Shown here: one piece after another, positions 34,530 to 43,167 of the stretch | How the letters are laid out: each line of letters starts with the position of its first letter | Position numbering within the stretch: position 1 is the first letter of the stretch | Assembly (NCBI GenBank): GCA_017883385.1 | Contig: JADGNQ010000030.1 | Span: 1 to 47,741 of the forward strand | Direction: 5' to 3' | Origin: Candidatus Sulfotelmatobacter sp. | GTDB taxonomy: Bacteria; Acidobacteriota; Terriglobia; Terriglobales; Acidobacteriaceae | Length of the DNA: 47,741 nucleotides | The notes under the pieces: generated by a model | Databases searched by the model: none | Seen by the model: the letters and a program-made list of their open reading frames with translations, nothing else | What the model was told of the DNA's origin: nothing | Made by a program: the position numbers and the translations under genes

Positions 34530-34688
34530 ATGGCTACTATGTTCTACAAGGCCATAGATAAAGTCGTAGATAAACTCCCAACGTGGGTGAAGTTCATTCT
34601 TATGGTTCTCACAGTTCTCGGGAGCGCATACTGCATCTCGCGTTACGGCTTCTGGTCATTCCTGCTGCGTGTGATTTTCAGTCCATAG
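34530..34688 (+). CDS. Putative 52-aa small membrane protein
   Basis: A short ORF reads MATMFYKAIDKVVDKLPTWV and then one hydrophobic helix (KFILMVLTVLGSAYCI) and an aromatic amphipathic end (RYGFWSFLLRVIFSP). The ordered layout (amphipathic helix, membrane helix, aromatic tail) suggests a real product rather than chance. No good Shine-Dalgarno is seen, although TATAAA lies about 25 nt upstream. Function unknown. Confidence 0.4.
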   Translation: MATMFYKAIDKVVDKLPTWVKFILMVLTVLGSAYCISRYGFWSFLLRVIFSP

Positions 34689-34855
34689 ATTTCAAACTGA
34701 GGCACTCCCAGCTCCCCTCTGCATTGGACACGAGTGAGGGTTCAGCGTAGTGTTGAAAGCGAGCGAGTAATCCCTCTCCTCTTTCAGATCCCCTGAACTA
34801 AGTCAGTCCATCTGGAGTACCTCTCCCTTAGTGCGCAGCACTCAGGAGGTGTTCT

Positions 34856-35080
34856 ATGTTTGACCCCAAGGCTCGCAGACGATCGAGACCAAACACTGCT
34901 GGCATCCAGACTGGCACCCAGAAAAGCTCGCCTGCCAAAATGGCGCTGATGCCAAACACTCTGCCGCCACTGGACAAGATAAGAGAACGGGCCTATGCGC
35001 TGTATGAAAGTCGCGGTTGCGAACCCGGCCAAGACGAACAGGACTGGCTCCGCGCCGAGCGGGAGCTGCTCACAGTGTAA
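34856..35080 (+). CDS. DUF2934 domain-containing small protein
   Basis: 74 aa. The second half fits DUF2934: IRERAYALYESRGCEPGQDEQDWLRAERELL, with the hallmark R-x-RAY-x-LYE…G…DWL-x-AE-x-EL. The N-terminal ~30 residues are basic, Ser/Thr/Pro-rich and probably disordered. CAGGAGGTG shortly upstream supports the ATG. The domain is common in Acidobacteriota and some Proteobacteria; its function is unknown. Confidence 0.88.
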   Translation: MFDPKARRRSRPNTAGIQTGTQKSSPAKMALMPNTLPPLDKIRERAYALYESRGCEPGQDEQDWLRAERELLTV

Positions 35081-35230
35081 AGCTGGAGGAACTCTGGCGG
35101 TCTCGCCCTGAGGACTGCGTTCAGTGTTCACGACTGGTCAATGAGCGCAACCGCGATGTTGCGGCAATAGCCGGGAATTTCGAAGGACTGCCCGGGGCTG
35201 CGTGCTCCGTGGAACACGGGCCCCGCGCGG

Positions 35231-36694
35231 CTACTCCTTCGCCACCCCCGCCGTCATTTCTTCCGACGGCTCACCGCCGGCCATCGCCTGCGCGATGATC
35301 AACTGCCGCGCCTCGGCGCGAATTTTCGGCAACTGCACGCTGAACCACCAGGCTCCGATCACCGACGCAAAGCCGCCAATTGAAACCGTAAGCGGAGCGC
35401 CCAGCCGGTCCGACAACCCGCCACCCAGCAGCGCTCCAATCGGCGCCATCCCCATGAACATCATCGAATACACCGCCATCGTTCGCCCGCGCAGTGCATC
35501 CGGCACCATTACCTGAATCAGCGTGTTCGATGACGCCATCTGCAGCATGATGAAATATCCCACCGGCATCAGCAGCAGCACCGAAAGCCAGAACGATTTG
35601 GAAAACGAAAACAGCATCAGGCTCACGCCAAAACCCGCGCAGCATACCGAGACCCACGTTCCCAGGCCCTTGACGCCCGATCGCACCGCCAGGGTCAACG
35701 CCCCCAACAGCGCTCCCACACCCGCAGCGCCCATCAGGATCCCCAGCCGCACGGCACCGAGATCGTGTGACCCGATTAGCGACGCGAATTCCTGCCCGCC
35801 GTGATGCAATATCTTGTCGGCAAAAATCGGCATTAGCACTACGTAGGGCATCCCGGTCACGCTCACCAGCCCCAGCAGTATCATGAGCGCTCGAATCGGC
35901 GCCGTCCGGTTGACGAACTGAAAGCCTTCGACGATGTGCTCCCAGGGCGACGTTTTCGCCGAAACCCGCGCCGGAGCGTGCACGTTCATCAGCATCAAGC
36001 CGGCGATCACCGCGATGTAGCTCACCCCGTTCGCGAAAAAGCACCAACCCTCGCCCAGCCTCGCCACCAGGACGCCCGCCACCGCCGGCCCAATCACACG
36101 CGCTCCGTTGAACATGGACGAATTCAGCGCGATGGCATTCATCAAGTCTTCCCTGCCCACCATGTCCACCAGGAACGACTGGCGCCCGGGAATATCAAAT
36201 GCGTTCACCACACCCAGCAACGCCGCAAGCACAAAAACGTGCCACACATGCACCCTGTGCATAAGCGTGAGGGCCGCCAGCACGAGCGCCAGCACCATCG
36301 ATGCGACCTGCGTCGCGATCACTACGTGCTTGCGGTTGCTGCGATCCGCGACAATCCCGCCGATCGGCGCAAACAGGAACACCGGAATCTGGCTGGCAAA
36401 TCCCACCGCTCCCAGCTTCAACCCTGATCCCGTCAGCCGGTAAACGAGCCACGACTGCGCCACGGTCTGCATCCACGTGCCAATCAGAGAAATCAGTTGT
36501 CCGGTGAAAAATAGCTGGAAGTTGCGGTGCCGCAGAGCGCGTCCCGCGGCCTGCCAGTGCAGTCTGCGGCCGTCGGCGGTCTGCTCGACGCTCGCAGTTG
36601 TATTTTCTGGAATGGGATTCTTCGACTCAGCCACGTTCGCTTCTTTGGATGATGCAGCGCCGTTCCGGGCACCACTATATCGCGAGCGCTTCAC
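35231..36694 (-). CDS. MFS transporter (MFS_3 / EntS-like exporter)
   Basis: 487 aa with 12 predicted membrane helices. The MFS_3 (enterobactin exporter) style is clear: FQLFFTGQLISLIGTWMQTVAQSWLVYRLTGS at helix 1-2, then GGIVADRSNRK in the loop between helices 2 and 3, and DALRGRTMAVYSMMFMGMAPIGALLGGGLSDRLG in the second half. A hydrophilic N-terminus of about 55 residues precedes the first helix. It likely exports a small molecule by proton antiport; the substrate is unknown. The GTG at 36694 has GAGG 7 nt upstream; a later GTG would shorten the N-terminus by 20 residues. Confidence 0.92.
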   Translation of the reverse strand: MKRSRYSGARNGAASSKEANVAESKNPIPENTTASVEQTADGRRLHWQAAGRALRHRNFQLFFTGQLISLIGTWMQTVAQSWLVYRLTGSGLKLGAVGFASQIPVFLFAPIGGIVADRSNRKHVVIATQVASMVLALVLAALTLMHRVHVWHVFVLAALLGVVNAFDIPGRQSFLVDMVGREDLMNAIALNSSMFNGARVIGPAVAGVLVARLGEGWCFFANGVSYIAVIAGLMLMNVHAPARVSAKTSPWEHIVEGFQFVNRTAPIRALMILLGLVSVTGMPYVVLMPIFADKILHHGGQEFASLIGSHDLGAVRLGILMGAAGVGALLGALTLAVRSGVKGLGTWVSVCCAGFGVSLMLFSFSKSFWLSVLLLMPVGYFIMLQMASSNTLIQVMVPDALRGRTMAVYSMMFMGMAPIGALLGGGLSDRLGAPLTVSIGGFASVIGAWWFSVQLPKIRAEARQLIIAQAMAGGEPSEEMTAGVAKE

Positions 36695-36914
36695 GGACTT
36701 GCCTCAGTGCACTCGATATACGCCCAATTTTTTCCACAGTCCCGTCCCGTTCCAACCGTCATACTCCACCCTCTCACGCCCTGCAACTGCAAGCGAATGA
36801 CCAATTTGGGACTGATTTGCTCGCTGTAACTAACTTGTAACCTTCTCATCCCCCCCCGCCGTGAGCTACAGTAAGTAGTACGCTTTGCGGCGGTTCGGCA
36901 AAGGAAGTGCACGC

Positions 36915-37391
36915 ATGACCACTCTTCCAGTTCGAGTTGAACGCCGTGTTGGACAAAGATTCCTGTACCTTCTTCCCCTTTCTCTCCGCCAGTCTACTGC
37001 TTCCATTGAGGGCCTCGGCTTCACGCAGGATCTCAGTTCGCGCGGAGTCTTCTTCTTCACTGATGCCCCGCTCCAGGAAGGGACCGAAATCGAGATTACG
37101 CTCATGATGCCCTCCGAGATCACCTTGGGCGAGAGCATGCGCGTACGTTGCCGGGGCCACATTTTGCGTGTGGCGAAACCCGTTACTTCGCTTCAGGATT
37201 CATCGAGCCCAACTCGCGCCGAAACTAAGATCGGAGTCGCCGTTCGCCTCGATGGCTACGAATATCTGACGGAAACCGCCGGCTCGTCCTCGTCTTTCGC
37301 GCGCGTCTCTTCGCTTCACTCCCACCAGGACCCCCTCCACGACGAAGATCGGCCCCCGGCTCACTCCTCCGCCCGCCCCATACTGGGCTGA
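36915..37391 (+). CDS. PilZ domain protein
   Basis: 158 aa from the ATG at 36915 (AAGGAAG 7 nt upstream). The c-di-GMP motif RxxxR appears as ERRVGQRF (residues 9-16) and the second motif (D/N)xSxxG as DLSSRG near 41-46, followed by strand FFFTDAPLQEGTEIEI and IGVAVRLDGYEYL. A single PilZ domain fills most of the protein, and the last ~40 residues are Ser/His-rich. It likely binds c-di-GMP and acts on a partner. It is followed after 288 bp by a CpaE/TadZ-like gene, which hints at a pilus or surface link. Confidence 0.88.
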   Translation: MTTLPVRVERRVGQRFLYLLPLSLRQSTASIEGLGFTQDLSSRGVFFFTDAPLQEGTEIEITLMMPSEITLGESMRVRCRGHILRVAKPVTSLQDSSSPTRAETKIGVAVRLDGYEYLTETAGSSSSFARVSSLHSHQDPLHDEDRPPAHSSARPILG

Positions 37392-37679
37392 TTCAACCAC
37401 CAACCAGCCCCTTTCCCCGCATCCGTTTCCCTTGCTGTTTTGTGCCATCTGGAAGATTGTTCAAATCCTCCTCCGCCGCCACCTTTTCAACCTCGCCTGT
37501 TTGGCTTACAATTGTAGGTATTAGAGGCGAACAGCCTCGGAGCTCCTCTTCTTTGTGCATTTTCCCCCCAGCTGTCCATGAGGGTGTTGTGCGTCCCGGA
37601 TTTTCGCGTGCATCGCGTGCCGGTGCGGTTGCGGTCCATTACCTAGGTCACTTGGCGGAGAGTACGTTTTCTTTCTAAC

Positions 37680-38945
37680 ATGCAGACACCGAGAGAAATC
37701 AGCGAGAACCGCGCTATGCATGGGATCGCCGTCGCCCTCCTGACCGAGGACCGGGAACACTTATCTACGCTCCAAACCCGTCTGGAAGAAACGCGTCTGG
37801 GACGCGCGGTGTTCAGCCATGTCGGTTTTCCCGCGGGCCCCACGGACGCGATCCTCCGCCAGCTTCAGGATTCGCGAGCGGAAGTGGTTGTCGTGGATAT
37901 TCCTGCCCAGGATTCGCAGCGCGCCATTCGCACCATCGAACTGATTCGCGCCACCACCCTGCAGATTGCCATCTTCGCCAATGGCGGGATGACGCAACCG
38001 GCCAGCATCGTCGCCAGTATGCGTGCGGGCGCTGGCGAGTACCTCGATCACTCCGCCGGTTCCGAGGCTCTGCTGGAGGCCCTGACCCGCTTCAGTTCAG
38101 CTCGCACCCACACCACGGGCGGGGTCGGCAAAGCCAAAGTTTTCACGTTTCTTAGCGCCAAAGGGGGCGCCGGCTGCACCACATGCGCCGTTAATACCGC
38201 ACTCGCGCTGCAGCAGTCTCATGGGGACGTCGTTCTGGTGGATTTCGCGCCCATCGGCCACACCGCTCTTCATCTCAATTTGCGCCCCCAGTTCGGCGTG
38301 CTCGACGCCCTGCAGAACCTGCACCGTCTGGACGTTTCTCTGCTCGATGGCCTCATGACCCCGACCAAAGAGGGTCTGCATCTTCTCGCCGGACCGCAGC
38401 AGCCTTACCCCACCGCACCCACACCGGGTGAACTGGCGCGCCTGTTTGATCTGCTGGTGAATCACTATCGCTTCGTCGTGGTGGACGCCTCCAGCCGTCT
38501 CGATCCCACCACCCGCCTGCTCTCCGATCTTTCCAACGCCGTGCTCGTTGTCGCTCAGACCGACGTGGTCACCCTCTGGAGCGCCGGCCGCATTCACGCC
38601 TTCCTGGAAGAAGGCACCGGACGCAACCGTCTGCGCATTGTTCTGAATCGGTACAAGAAGATTCCCGGCTTTACCGACGAAGATATCGAGCAGGTCACCA
38701 ACTGCAAAGTCTTGTGGAAAATCCCCAACGCTTTCCAATTGGTGAACCCCGCCATCGACCACGGCACCCCGGTCGTCCTGCAGGAGGGCCCAGAGATCAG
38801 CCGCTCCTATCGTGCCTTGGCAGAGACCTTGGCCGAAGCGTCCTCCAATTCCGACGGCAGCCCCGATCTCGTCTACGGCGAGGAAAGCTCCCGCAAAAAA
38901 GCCCCCGGCCGCCTGAACCTCTCCCCCATCCGCGCGGGACAGTAA
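37680..38945 (+). CDS. CpaE/TadZ-like MinD-family ATPase with receiver-like domain
   Basis: 421 aa. The N-terminal receiver-like domain (about 14-140) keeps a strand-end Asp73 (VVVVDIPA) and a C-terminal GAGEYLDHS, resembling CpaE receivers that are often not phosphorylated. A MinD/ParA-type ATPase follows: deviant Walker A SAKGGAGCTT (159-168), VVLVDFAPIG and FVVVDASSRLDP. CpaE/TadZ places Tad pilus machinery at the pole. No other tad/cpa genes are in the window, so this is an orphan copy or the edge of a scattered set. ATGs at 37680 or 37716 are possible. Confidence 0.9.
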   Translation: MQTPREISENRAMHGIAVALLTEDREHLSTLQTRLEETRLGRAVFSHVGFPAGPTDAILRQLQDSRAEVVVVDIPAQDSQRAIRTIELIRATTLQIAIFANGGMTQPASIVASMRAGAGEYLDHSAGSEALLEALTRFSSARTHTTGGVGKAKVFTFLSAKGGAGCTTCAVNTALALQQSHGDVVLVDFAPIGHTALHLNLRPQFGVLDALQNLHRLDVSLLDGLMTPTKEGLHLLAGPQQPYPTAPTPGELARLFDLLVNHYRFVVVDASSRLDPTTRLLSDLSNAVLVVAQTDVVTLWSAGRIHAFLEEGTGRNRLRIVLNRYKKIPGFTDEDIEQVTNCKVLWKIPNAFQLVNPAIDHGTPVVLQEGPEISRSYRALAETLAEASSNSDGSPDLVYGEESSRKKAPGRLNLSPIRAGQ

Positions 38946-38948
38946 CCC

Positions 38949-39088
38949 CAGTACCGAGTCGCGAGTACCAGGTACCGAGAAACCCCGCCGGTTCTGCTTT
39001 TCTTTGCGTCCTTCGCGCTGCCTTTGCGATCTTCGCGGTCAAAGGCTTTTTTTGCCACAGTACTCGGTACTCGTAACTCGGTACTATT
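38949..39088. repeat. Degenerate interspersed repeat (TACCGAGT / ACTCGGTA)
   Basis: AGTACCGAGTCGCGAGTACC and GGTACCGAG lie at the left; AGTACTCGGTACTCG and AACTCGGTACTA lie at the right in inverted orientation, around a TTTGCG-rich centre. A related GGTACTCGGCACTCG occurs at 43401-43415. It fills the gap between two convergent genes and may form a large hairpin. Confidence 0.5.
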
Positions 39089-39632
39089 TCCGCACCGCTG
39101 GTGCTGGCGTCGCATCCTGCGGAAACATTTTGAACACCACTTCCCGCGCATGCGACGTCACCTTCTTGTTCACGTCGCTCGCGTTCTCCGTCAACGTACC
39201 TTTGAGCACGAAATAAGCCTCATCTCCCGGATTCTTCCCCTCGCCGCGCTCGGCCGTCCCCTTAAAGTCGAACGACACCCCGTGAACAATCTCGGTGATG
39301 AAGTTCAACTTGTTCCCCTCCAGCTTGCCGCTCTTGAAGAACTGGTCCAGAAACGCTCCCTTGTCGCTCTCTCCATCTCCGAATCGCGAAATGAATCCCG
39401 TGACGTGTCCTTCATCTTCCACCGTGACCTGCACAAACTCGCCTTCTCTCAGGAACGTGTACATCCCCGAATACGCCTGCCCGCTCTTCGCATCCTTCTC
39501 CTGCGCTGGAGCCTGCTCCCCCACCTTCTCCTGCGCGGGCTTGGCCTCTTGCGCGCACAGCTCCGCCGGAACAACCGCCACTCCCAGCCCGAACACCAAC
39601 GCGAAAAGAAAGATGAAGTAGGTTCTTTTCAT
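39084..39632 (-). CDS. Secreted protein of unknown function
   Basis: 182 aa from the ATG at 39632, where a signal peptide begins (MKRTYFIFLFALVFGLGVAVVPAELCAQ); upstream codons of the open frame overlap hairpin repeats and are rejected. A Lys/Glu/Gln/Pro-rich linker (about 30-55) is followed by a beta-rich domain with GMYTFLREGEFVQVTVEDEGHVTGFISRFG and FDFKGTAERGEGKNPGDEAYFVLKGTL. No named family is recognised. It is the first of four consecutive minus-strand genes for small exported proteins. Confidence 0.75.
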   Translation of the reverse strand: MKRTYFIFLFALVFGLGVAVVPAELCAQEAKPAQEKVGEQAPAQEKDAKSGQAYSGMYTFLREGEFVQVTVEDEGHVTGFISRFGDGESDKGAFLDQFFKSGKLEGNKLNFITEIVHGVSFDFKGTAERGEGKNPGDEAYFVLKGTLTENASDVNKKVTSHAREVVFKMFPQDATPAPAVRK

Positions 39633-39699
39633 GACACCGCCCCGGCTCAATCGTACTACCAGCGCGCCGTGCCACCAAGTTCCTCGTTCCAAGTAGCGC

Positions 39700-39738
39700 C
39701 GCCGTCCCGGCGGCTGGCGTGCGGGCGTCTCGCCCGCA
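39700..39738. repeat. Two GC-rich hairpin repeats
   Basis: GCCGCC-GTCCC-GGCGGC-type and TGCGGGCG-TCT-CGCCCGCA (39720-39738) hairpins. Together with a small AGCC-TCG-CGGCT hairpin near 39792 they fill the gap upstream of the 39084-39632 gene. Confidence 0.55.
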
Positions 39739-39834
39739 CATTCGGTTACATCCGCAGACTCTCAATACCCTACCCGGAAACAGAAAAGGCTCCAGCCTCG
39801 CGGCTGAAGCCTCTACTCTCTAAATCCGGGCGCC

Positions 39835-40368
39835 CTACTTCTTCGTCGCCTTCCCTTCCATAAACGTCATCCAGGTCGTGCCATCGATCGATATTTCGAA
39901 TTTCATGCTGTAACTCGTGGGTGTCAGGATCTTCATCGTCATCTTCTGCTTGATTTCCTGCCCGCCGTAGTTTGCTGAACTCGTGAACGTCCAGGTGTCG
40001 CCAGTTACCGAGCCCTTCGACGTTTCATGCCGTCCCTGGCTGTTGTAGCCGTCATAGGTATACACGTTCTGGTCCGAGTCGTACCCCATGATGGACACTT
40101 CTTTGCCCTCGCCGCCAACTTCGGGTGGCATCTTGAAGTCGGAGTGTCCGGAGACGAAGAAGTTGCCGGCCATCCATTCCGAAGTATCGGTAGAACTGAA
40201 TTTCCCACCCGCTCCCCACGGTCCCTGCGCCACAGTTCCTTCGGTGCTCCAGGTTCCGATAAAGTAGTCGAGCTTCTTCACTTCCGCGCCCGGCTTAGGC
40301 GCCATCTGCGCCCAGGCGGAAACTGCAAACAGGATCATTGCCGGAACAAGAAACGCCTTACGATTCAT
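39835..40368 (-). CDS. Secreted DUF1579 family protein (copy 1)
   Basis: 177 aa with a signal peptide (about 1-20, MNRKAFLVPAMILFAVSAWA). The DUF1579 pattern is clear: PKPGAEVKKLDYFIGTWSTEG, WMAGNFFVSGHSDF, IMGYDSDQNVYTYDGYNSQG, GSVTGDTWTF and FEISIDGTTWMTFMEGKATKK. It has the look of a small beta-barrel/lipocalin-like lipid or ligand-binding protein; no function is established. AAGGAGAAG precedes the ATG. It is closely similar to the next gene upstream (40499-41026), so the pair is a tandem duplication. Confidence 0.9.
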   Translation of the reverse strand: MNRKAFLVPAMILFAVSAWAQMAPKPGAEVKKLDYFIGTWSTEGTVAQGPWGAGGKFSSTDTSEWMAGNFFVSGHSDFKMPPEVGGEGKEVSIMGYDSDQNVYTYDGYNSQGRHETSKGSVTGDTWTFTSSANYGGQEIKQKMTMKILTPTSYSMKFEISIDGTTWMTFMEGKATKK

Positions 40369-40498
40369 AATGTCTTCTCCTTAAGGGTTGTCTGGTTAAG
40401 AGTTGTCTGGGCTGCCAGAGGATATTAATGGCCCACCAGGCGCCCTGCCCAGTGAGGTTCATCATTCCCGCTGCATGACAATTGTCACCCGAGCGCAA

Positions 40499-41026
40499 TC
40501 ACTTCGTTTTGGTCGCCTTCCCGTCCATGACCATCGTCCATTTCGTCCCATCCTGTGACATTTCGAACGAGAAGTTGTACGACGTCAGCGAGGTAACCTT
40601 CATCGTGAACCGGGCCTTCATCGTCATGCCGCCCATCTTCTCGTCGTTGGTCCAGGTCCAGGTATCGCCGTCGACCGAGCCCTTGGAGTCCGTGAACTCG
40701 CCCCAACTGTTGAACTCGCGGTAGGTGTAAGCCTTGTCGTCAGTGGAGTAGCCCATCACAGACACACCGGACCCTTTGCCCATCGTAGTCTTGAAATCCG
40801 TATGGCAGACGAGGTAGAAGCCGCCTTCCATCCACTCGCACTTCTCGTTCTCCGTCACCTTGCCGCCCGGACCCATCGCTCCCGCCTTCATGTCGCCATC
40901 CAGCGTCCACGTGCCGGCAAAGGCGTCGAGTTTCTTGTGTTCCGGCCCGGGCTTCGGCATCTCCTGTGCCAGCGCCCCGGCAGCCAACACCAGCCATGCC
41001 GCCAAAATCATTGCTTGAGTTTTCAT
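40499..41026 (-). CDS. Secreted DUF1579 family protein (copy 2)
   Basis: 175 aa with a signal peptide (MKTQAMILAAWLVLAAGALA). It shares all landmarks of the neighbour: PKPGPEHKKLDAFAGTWTLDG, WMEGGFYLVCHTDF, VMGYSTDDKAYTYREFNSWG, GSVDGDTWTW and FEMSQDGTKWTMVMDGKATKTK. The signal peptide and middle differ most, so the duplication is not recent. A Cys in FYLVCHTDF and another in NEKCEWMEG are absent from copy 1. CTGGAGG lies upstream of the ATG. Confidence 0.9.
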   Translation of the reverse strand: MKTQAMILAAWLVLAAGALAQEMPKPGPEHKKLDAFAGTWTLDGDMKAGAMGPGGKVTENEKCEWMEGGFYLVCHTDFKTTMGKGSGVSVMGYSTDDKAYTYREFNSWGEFTDSKGSVDGDTWTWTNDEKMGGMTMKARFTMKVTSLTSYNFSFEMSQDGTKWTMVMDGKATKTK

Positions 41027-41142
41027 CGTGTGCCTCCAGATTGACTGCTGATTTCTGATTGCTGATCGAAGAGCCGCTGGGGCTGCGGCGACATAGTAGC
41101 CTCACACCTAAAGGCGCGTCAACCAAAGGTTCACGCGCCTTT

Positions 41143-41190
41143 CAATCAACAATCAACAATCAACAATCATAAATCATCAATCTGCAATCG
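41143..41190. repeat. CAATCAA tandem repeat
   Basis: About three units of CAATCAA followed by degenerate CAATCATAAATCAT units. GATTGCTGA-type sequence lies at 41041-41067 in the opposite sense. Simple sequence between secreted-protein genes. Confidence 0.6.
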
Positions 41191-41661
41191 CTACCAGTCT
41201 CCCCAATGCGACGCCGTCATCTGCTGAAACTTCATCTTCCACACATCCCCTTGCTTTACCCAAACCGTGCTGAAGTGCTGATACCGCGGAGGCGGCCCCT
41301 GATCCTCCGCCGCCGGAACGCGCAGCACCACGTTGTAGGTCACGATCGCGACGCCCTCACCGGCCGTCACCACCTTCATGTCATAGGGCAGCAAATTCAC
41401 GCCACCATCGCTGAACTGGTCGAGCATGTCCTGCCGGTCATACAGCTGCCCGTCGAACTGGACGAATGAAAAATCATCCGTGAGCGTGCGCTTGAAATAT
41501 GCGATGTCGCCTTTCTTCGCGGCCTCTACAAAACTCTTCTCGGCATCGAGGAGCGTCTGCTCCAGCGCACTCAAGGCCTTCGCCGGCGCATTCGCGCTCT
41601 GCGCACTCACGGTGCAAGCCATGCATAACAACACCAGGCACGCCACGAAACATTTCTTCAT
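41191..41661 (-). CDS. Secreted DUF4440 / SnoaL-like (NTF2-fold) protein
   Basis: 156 aa with a signal peptide (about 1-20, VACLVLLCMACTVSAQS). The NTF2-like domain follows: LEQTLLDAEKSFVEAAKKGDIAYFKRTLTDDFSFVQFDGQLYDRQDMLDQF, then VVTAGEGVAIVTYNVVLRV and a closing FSTVWVKQGDVWKMKFQQMTAS. These domains form a small cone-shaped pocket and serve many roles, from enzymes to scaffold or ligand binding; none can be chosen here. It may share expression with the DUF1579 pair downstream on the same strand. Confidence 0.85.
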   Translation of the reverse strand: MKKCFVACLVLLCMACTVSAQSANAPAKALSALEQTLLDAEKSFVEAAKKGDIAYFKRTLTDDFSFVQFDGQLYDRQDMLDQFSDGGVNLLPYDMKVVTAGEGVAIVTYNVVLRVPAAEDQGPPPRYQHFSTVWVKQGDVWKMKFQQMTASHWGDW

Positions 41662-41838
41662 CCGTCCCTCCGTCTCCCGACGCTGTCTTGAATCGAACCC
41701 TACTCCGCGACACCCGGCAATCCGTCAATACTCTGCCGGGTGCCCCATCCTTAACGTCGCGCTCTTTGCGACGTTAGGGTGGGGATTTTGATCTCCCCGA
41801 CGACCCAACCCATCTGCTAATCTAAAATCTAAAATCGC

Positions 41839-43110
41839 CTACCCCTGAATCCTCCGCGCCAGCTCCGCCCGCGGCACCGACACCTGTTCCCCCGTAGCCA
41901 GATTCTTCACGGCAAACGCATCCGCCTTCACTTCGTTCTCACCCACAATAAGGATGTACTTCGCTCCCGCCTTCGTTGCCGCCTCAAACGATTTCTTCAA
42001 CCGGAAGCCCTCGTCTCCCAACTCGACCACCAGATCATGCCGCCGCAGTTCCCGCGCCAGCCGCGCCGACTCGCCATTCATCCCCGCCATCGGAGCCACA
42101 TAGACATCCGGCTTCCGCAGCACGCCCTCAGCGGTCTCCTTCAGAGACATCACCAGCCGGTCTTCGCCGATCGCGAAGCCAATCCCCGGAGCCGCCGGTC
42201 CGCCCAGAGCTTCCGATAGCCCGTCATAGCGGCCGCCGCCGAGAATCGCGTTCTGCGCCCCCAGCGCTCCGTGCGTGAACTCGAATGCCGTGCGCGTGTA
42301 GTAGTCGAGCCCGCGCACCAGGCGGTCGTTCAAGGAAAATCGCACGCCAACCTTGGTCAGAATTTCCTGCACCGCGTCAAAGTGCTTGCGGGAATCTTCG
42401 CCAAGAAACTGGGTGATGCGCGGCAGGGTCTCGATGATCGGCTGATCCCCCGGCACCTTGCAATCAAACACCCTCAGAGGATTCGTCACCGCCCGCCGCT
42501 GACAGTCGCCGCACATCTTTTCTTTCACCGGCTCCAAAGCGGTGCGCAGCGCCTCGTTGAACGCGGCACGGTCGGCGGGAGTTCCGACAGAATTGAGTTC
42601 GAGATTCCAGTCCGCGATGCCGACCCGGTCCAGCAACGTCGCCAGCATCTCCAGCACTTCCGCATCCCGCGCCGGAGACTCGCTCCCCGCCGATGGGGGT
42701 CCTATGACTTCGGCGCCGATCTGATAAAACTGCCGGTATCGCCCCTTCTGCGGTCGCTCCCGCCGAAACTGCGGCCCAATGTAGTAGAGCTTGTTCAGAC
42801 CGCGATCCCACAATTTGTGCTCAATATAAGCCCGCACCACCCCCGCCGTATTCTCAGGACGCAGCGTCAGCGATTGTCCCTTCTCGCTAGCCGCCCGTGC
42901 GCGATCTTCCCACGTGTACATCTCCTTCGCGACGATGTCCGTCTCTTCCCCCACACCTCGCGCGAACAGCGCCGTCTCCTCAAAAATCGGGGTACGAATT
43001 TCCTGGAAGTTGTAAGCGCGAAACACATCCCGTACCGCCGCCTCCACAAAATTCCACAACGCCGTCTCCGGCGGCAAAAGATCCCGCGTTCCTCGCACTG
43101 CCTTAATCAT
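41839..43110 (-). CDS. hisS: Histidyl-tRNA synthetase
   Basis: Charges tRNA-His with histidine. 423 aa from the ATG at 43110, where homology starts (MIKAVRGTRDLLP); codons further upstream come from a repeat. Class II motifs are in order: motif 1 around 15-45, RPENTAGVVRAYIEHKL, motif 2 PQFRRERPQKGRYRQFYQIG (113-132), the histidine loop LVRGLDYYTRTAFEF, and motif 3 GGGRYDGLSEALGGPAAPGIGFAIGEDRL. The C-terminal anticodon-binding domain ends with KNLATGEQVSVPRAELARRI. A GGAACGGA sequence precedes the ATG. Confidence 0.97.
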   Translation of the reverse strand: MIKAVRGTRDLLPPETALWNFVEAAVRDVFRAYNFQEIRTPIFEETALFARGVGEETDIVAKEMYTWEDRARAASEKGQSLTLRPENTAGVVRAYIEHKLWDRGLNKLYYIGPQFRRERPQKGRYRQFYQIGAEVIGPPSAGSESPARDAEVLEMLATLLDRVGIADWNLELNSVGTPADRAAFNEALRTALEPVKEKMCGDCQRRAVTNPLRVFDCKVPGDQPIIETLPRITQFLGEDSRKHFDAVQEILTKVGVRFSLNDRLVRGLDYYTRTAFEFTHGALGAQNAILGGGRYDGLSEALGGPAAPGIGFAIGEDRLVMSLKETAEGVLRKPDVYVAPMAGMNGESARLARELRRHDLVVELGDEGFRLKKSFEAATKAGAKYILIVGENEVKADAFAVKNLATGEQVSVPRAELARRIQG

Positions 43111-43167
43111 TCCGTTCCATCTCTCTTCCCAGTTCCCACCACATACCCTGTCATCCTGTTTAACGCT

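Noticed and set aside
35017..35298. 93-codon plus-strand frame containing CVQC
   Set aside because: It overlaps the DUF2934 gene and the MFS gene end, and no good start codon exists for the unshared part. A gene remnant cannot be excluded.
41143..41190. Possible CRISPR-like array
   Set aside because: Units are 7 bp, adjacent and without spacers; it is a simple tandem repeat. No cas genes are present.
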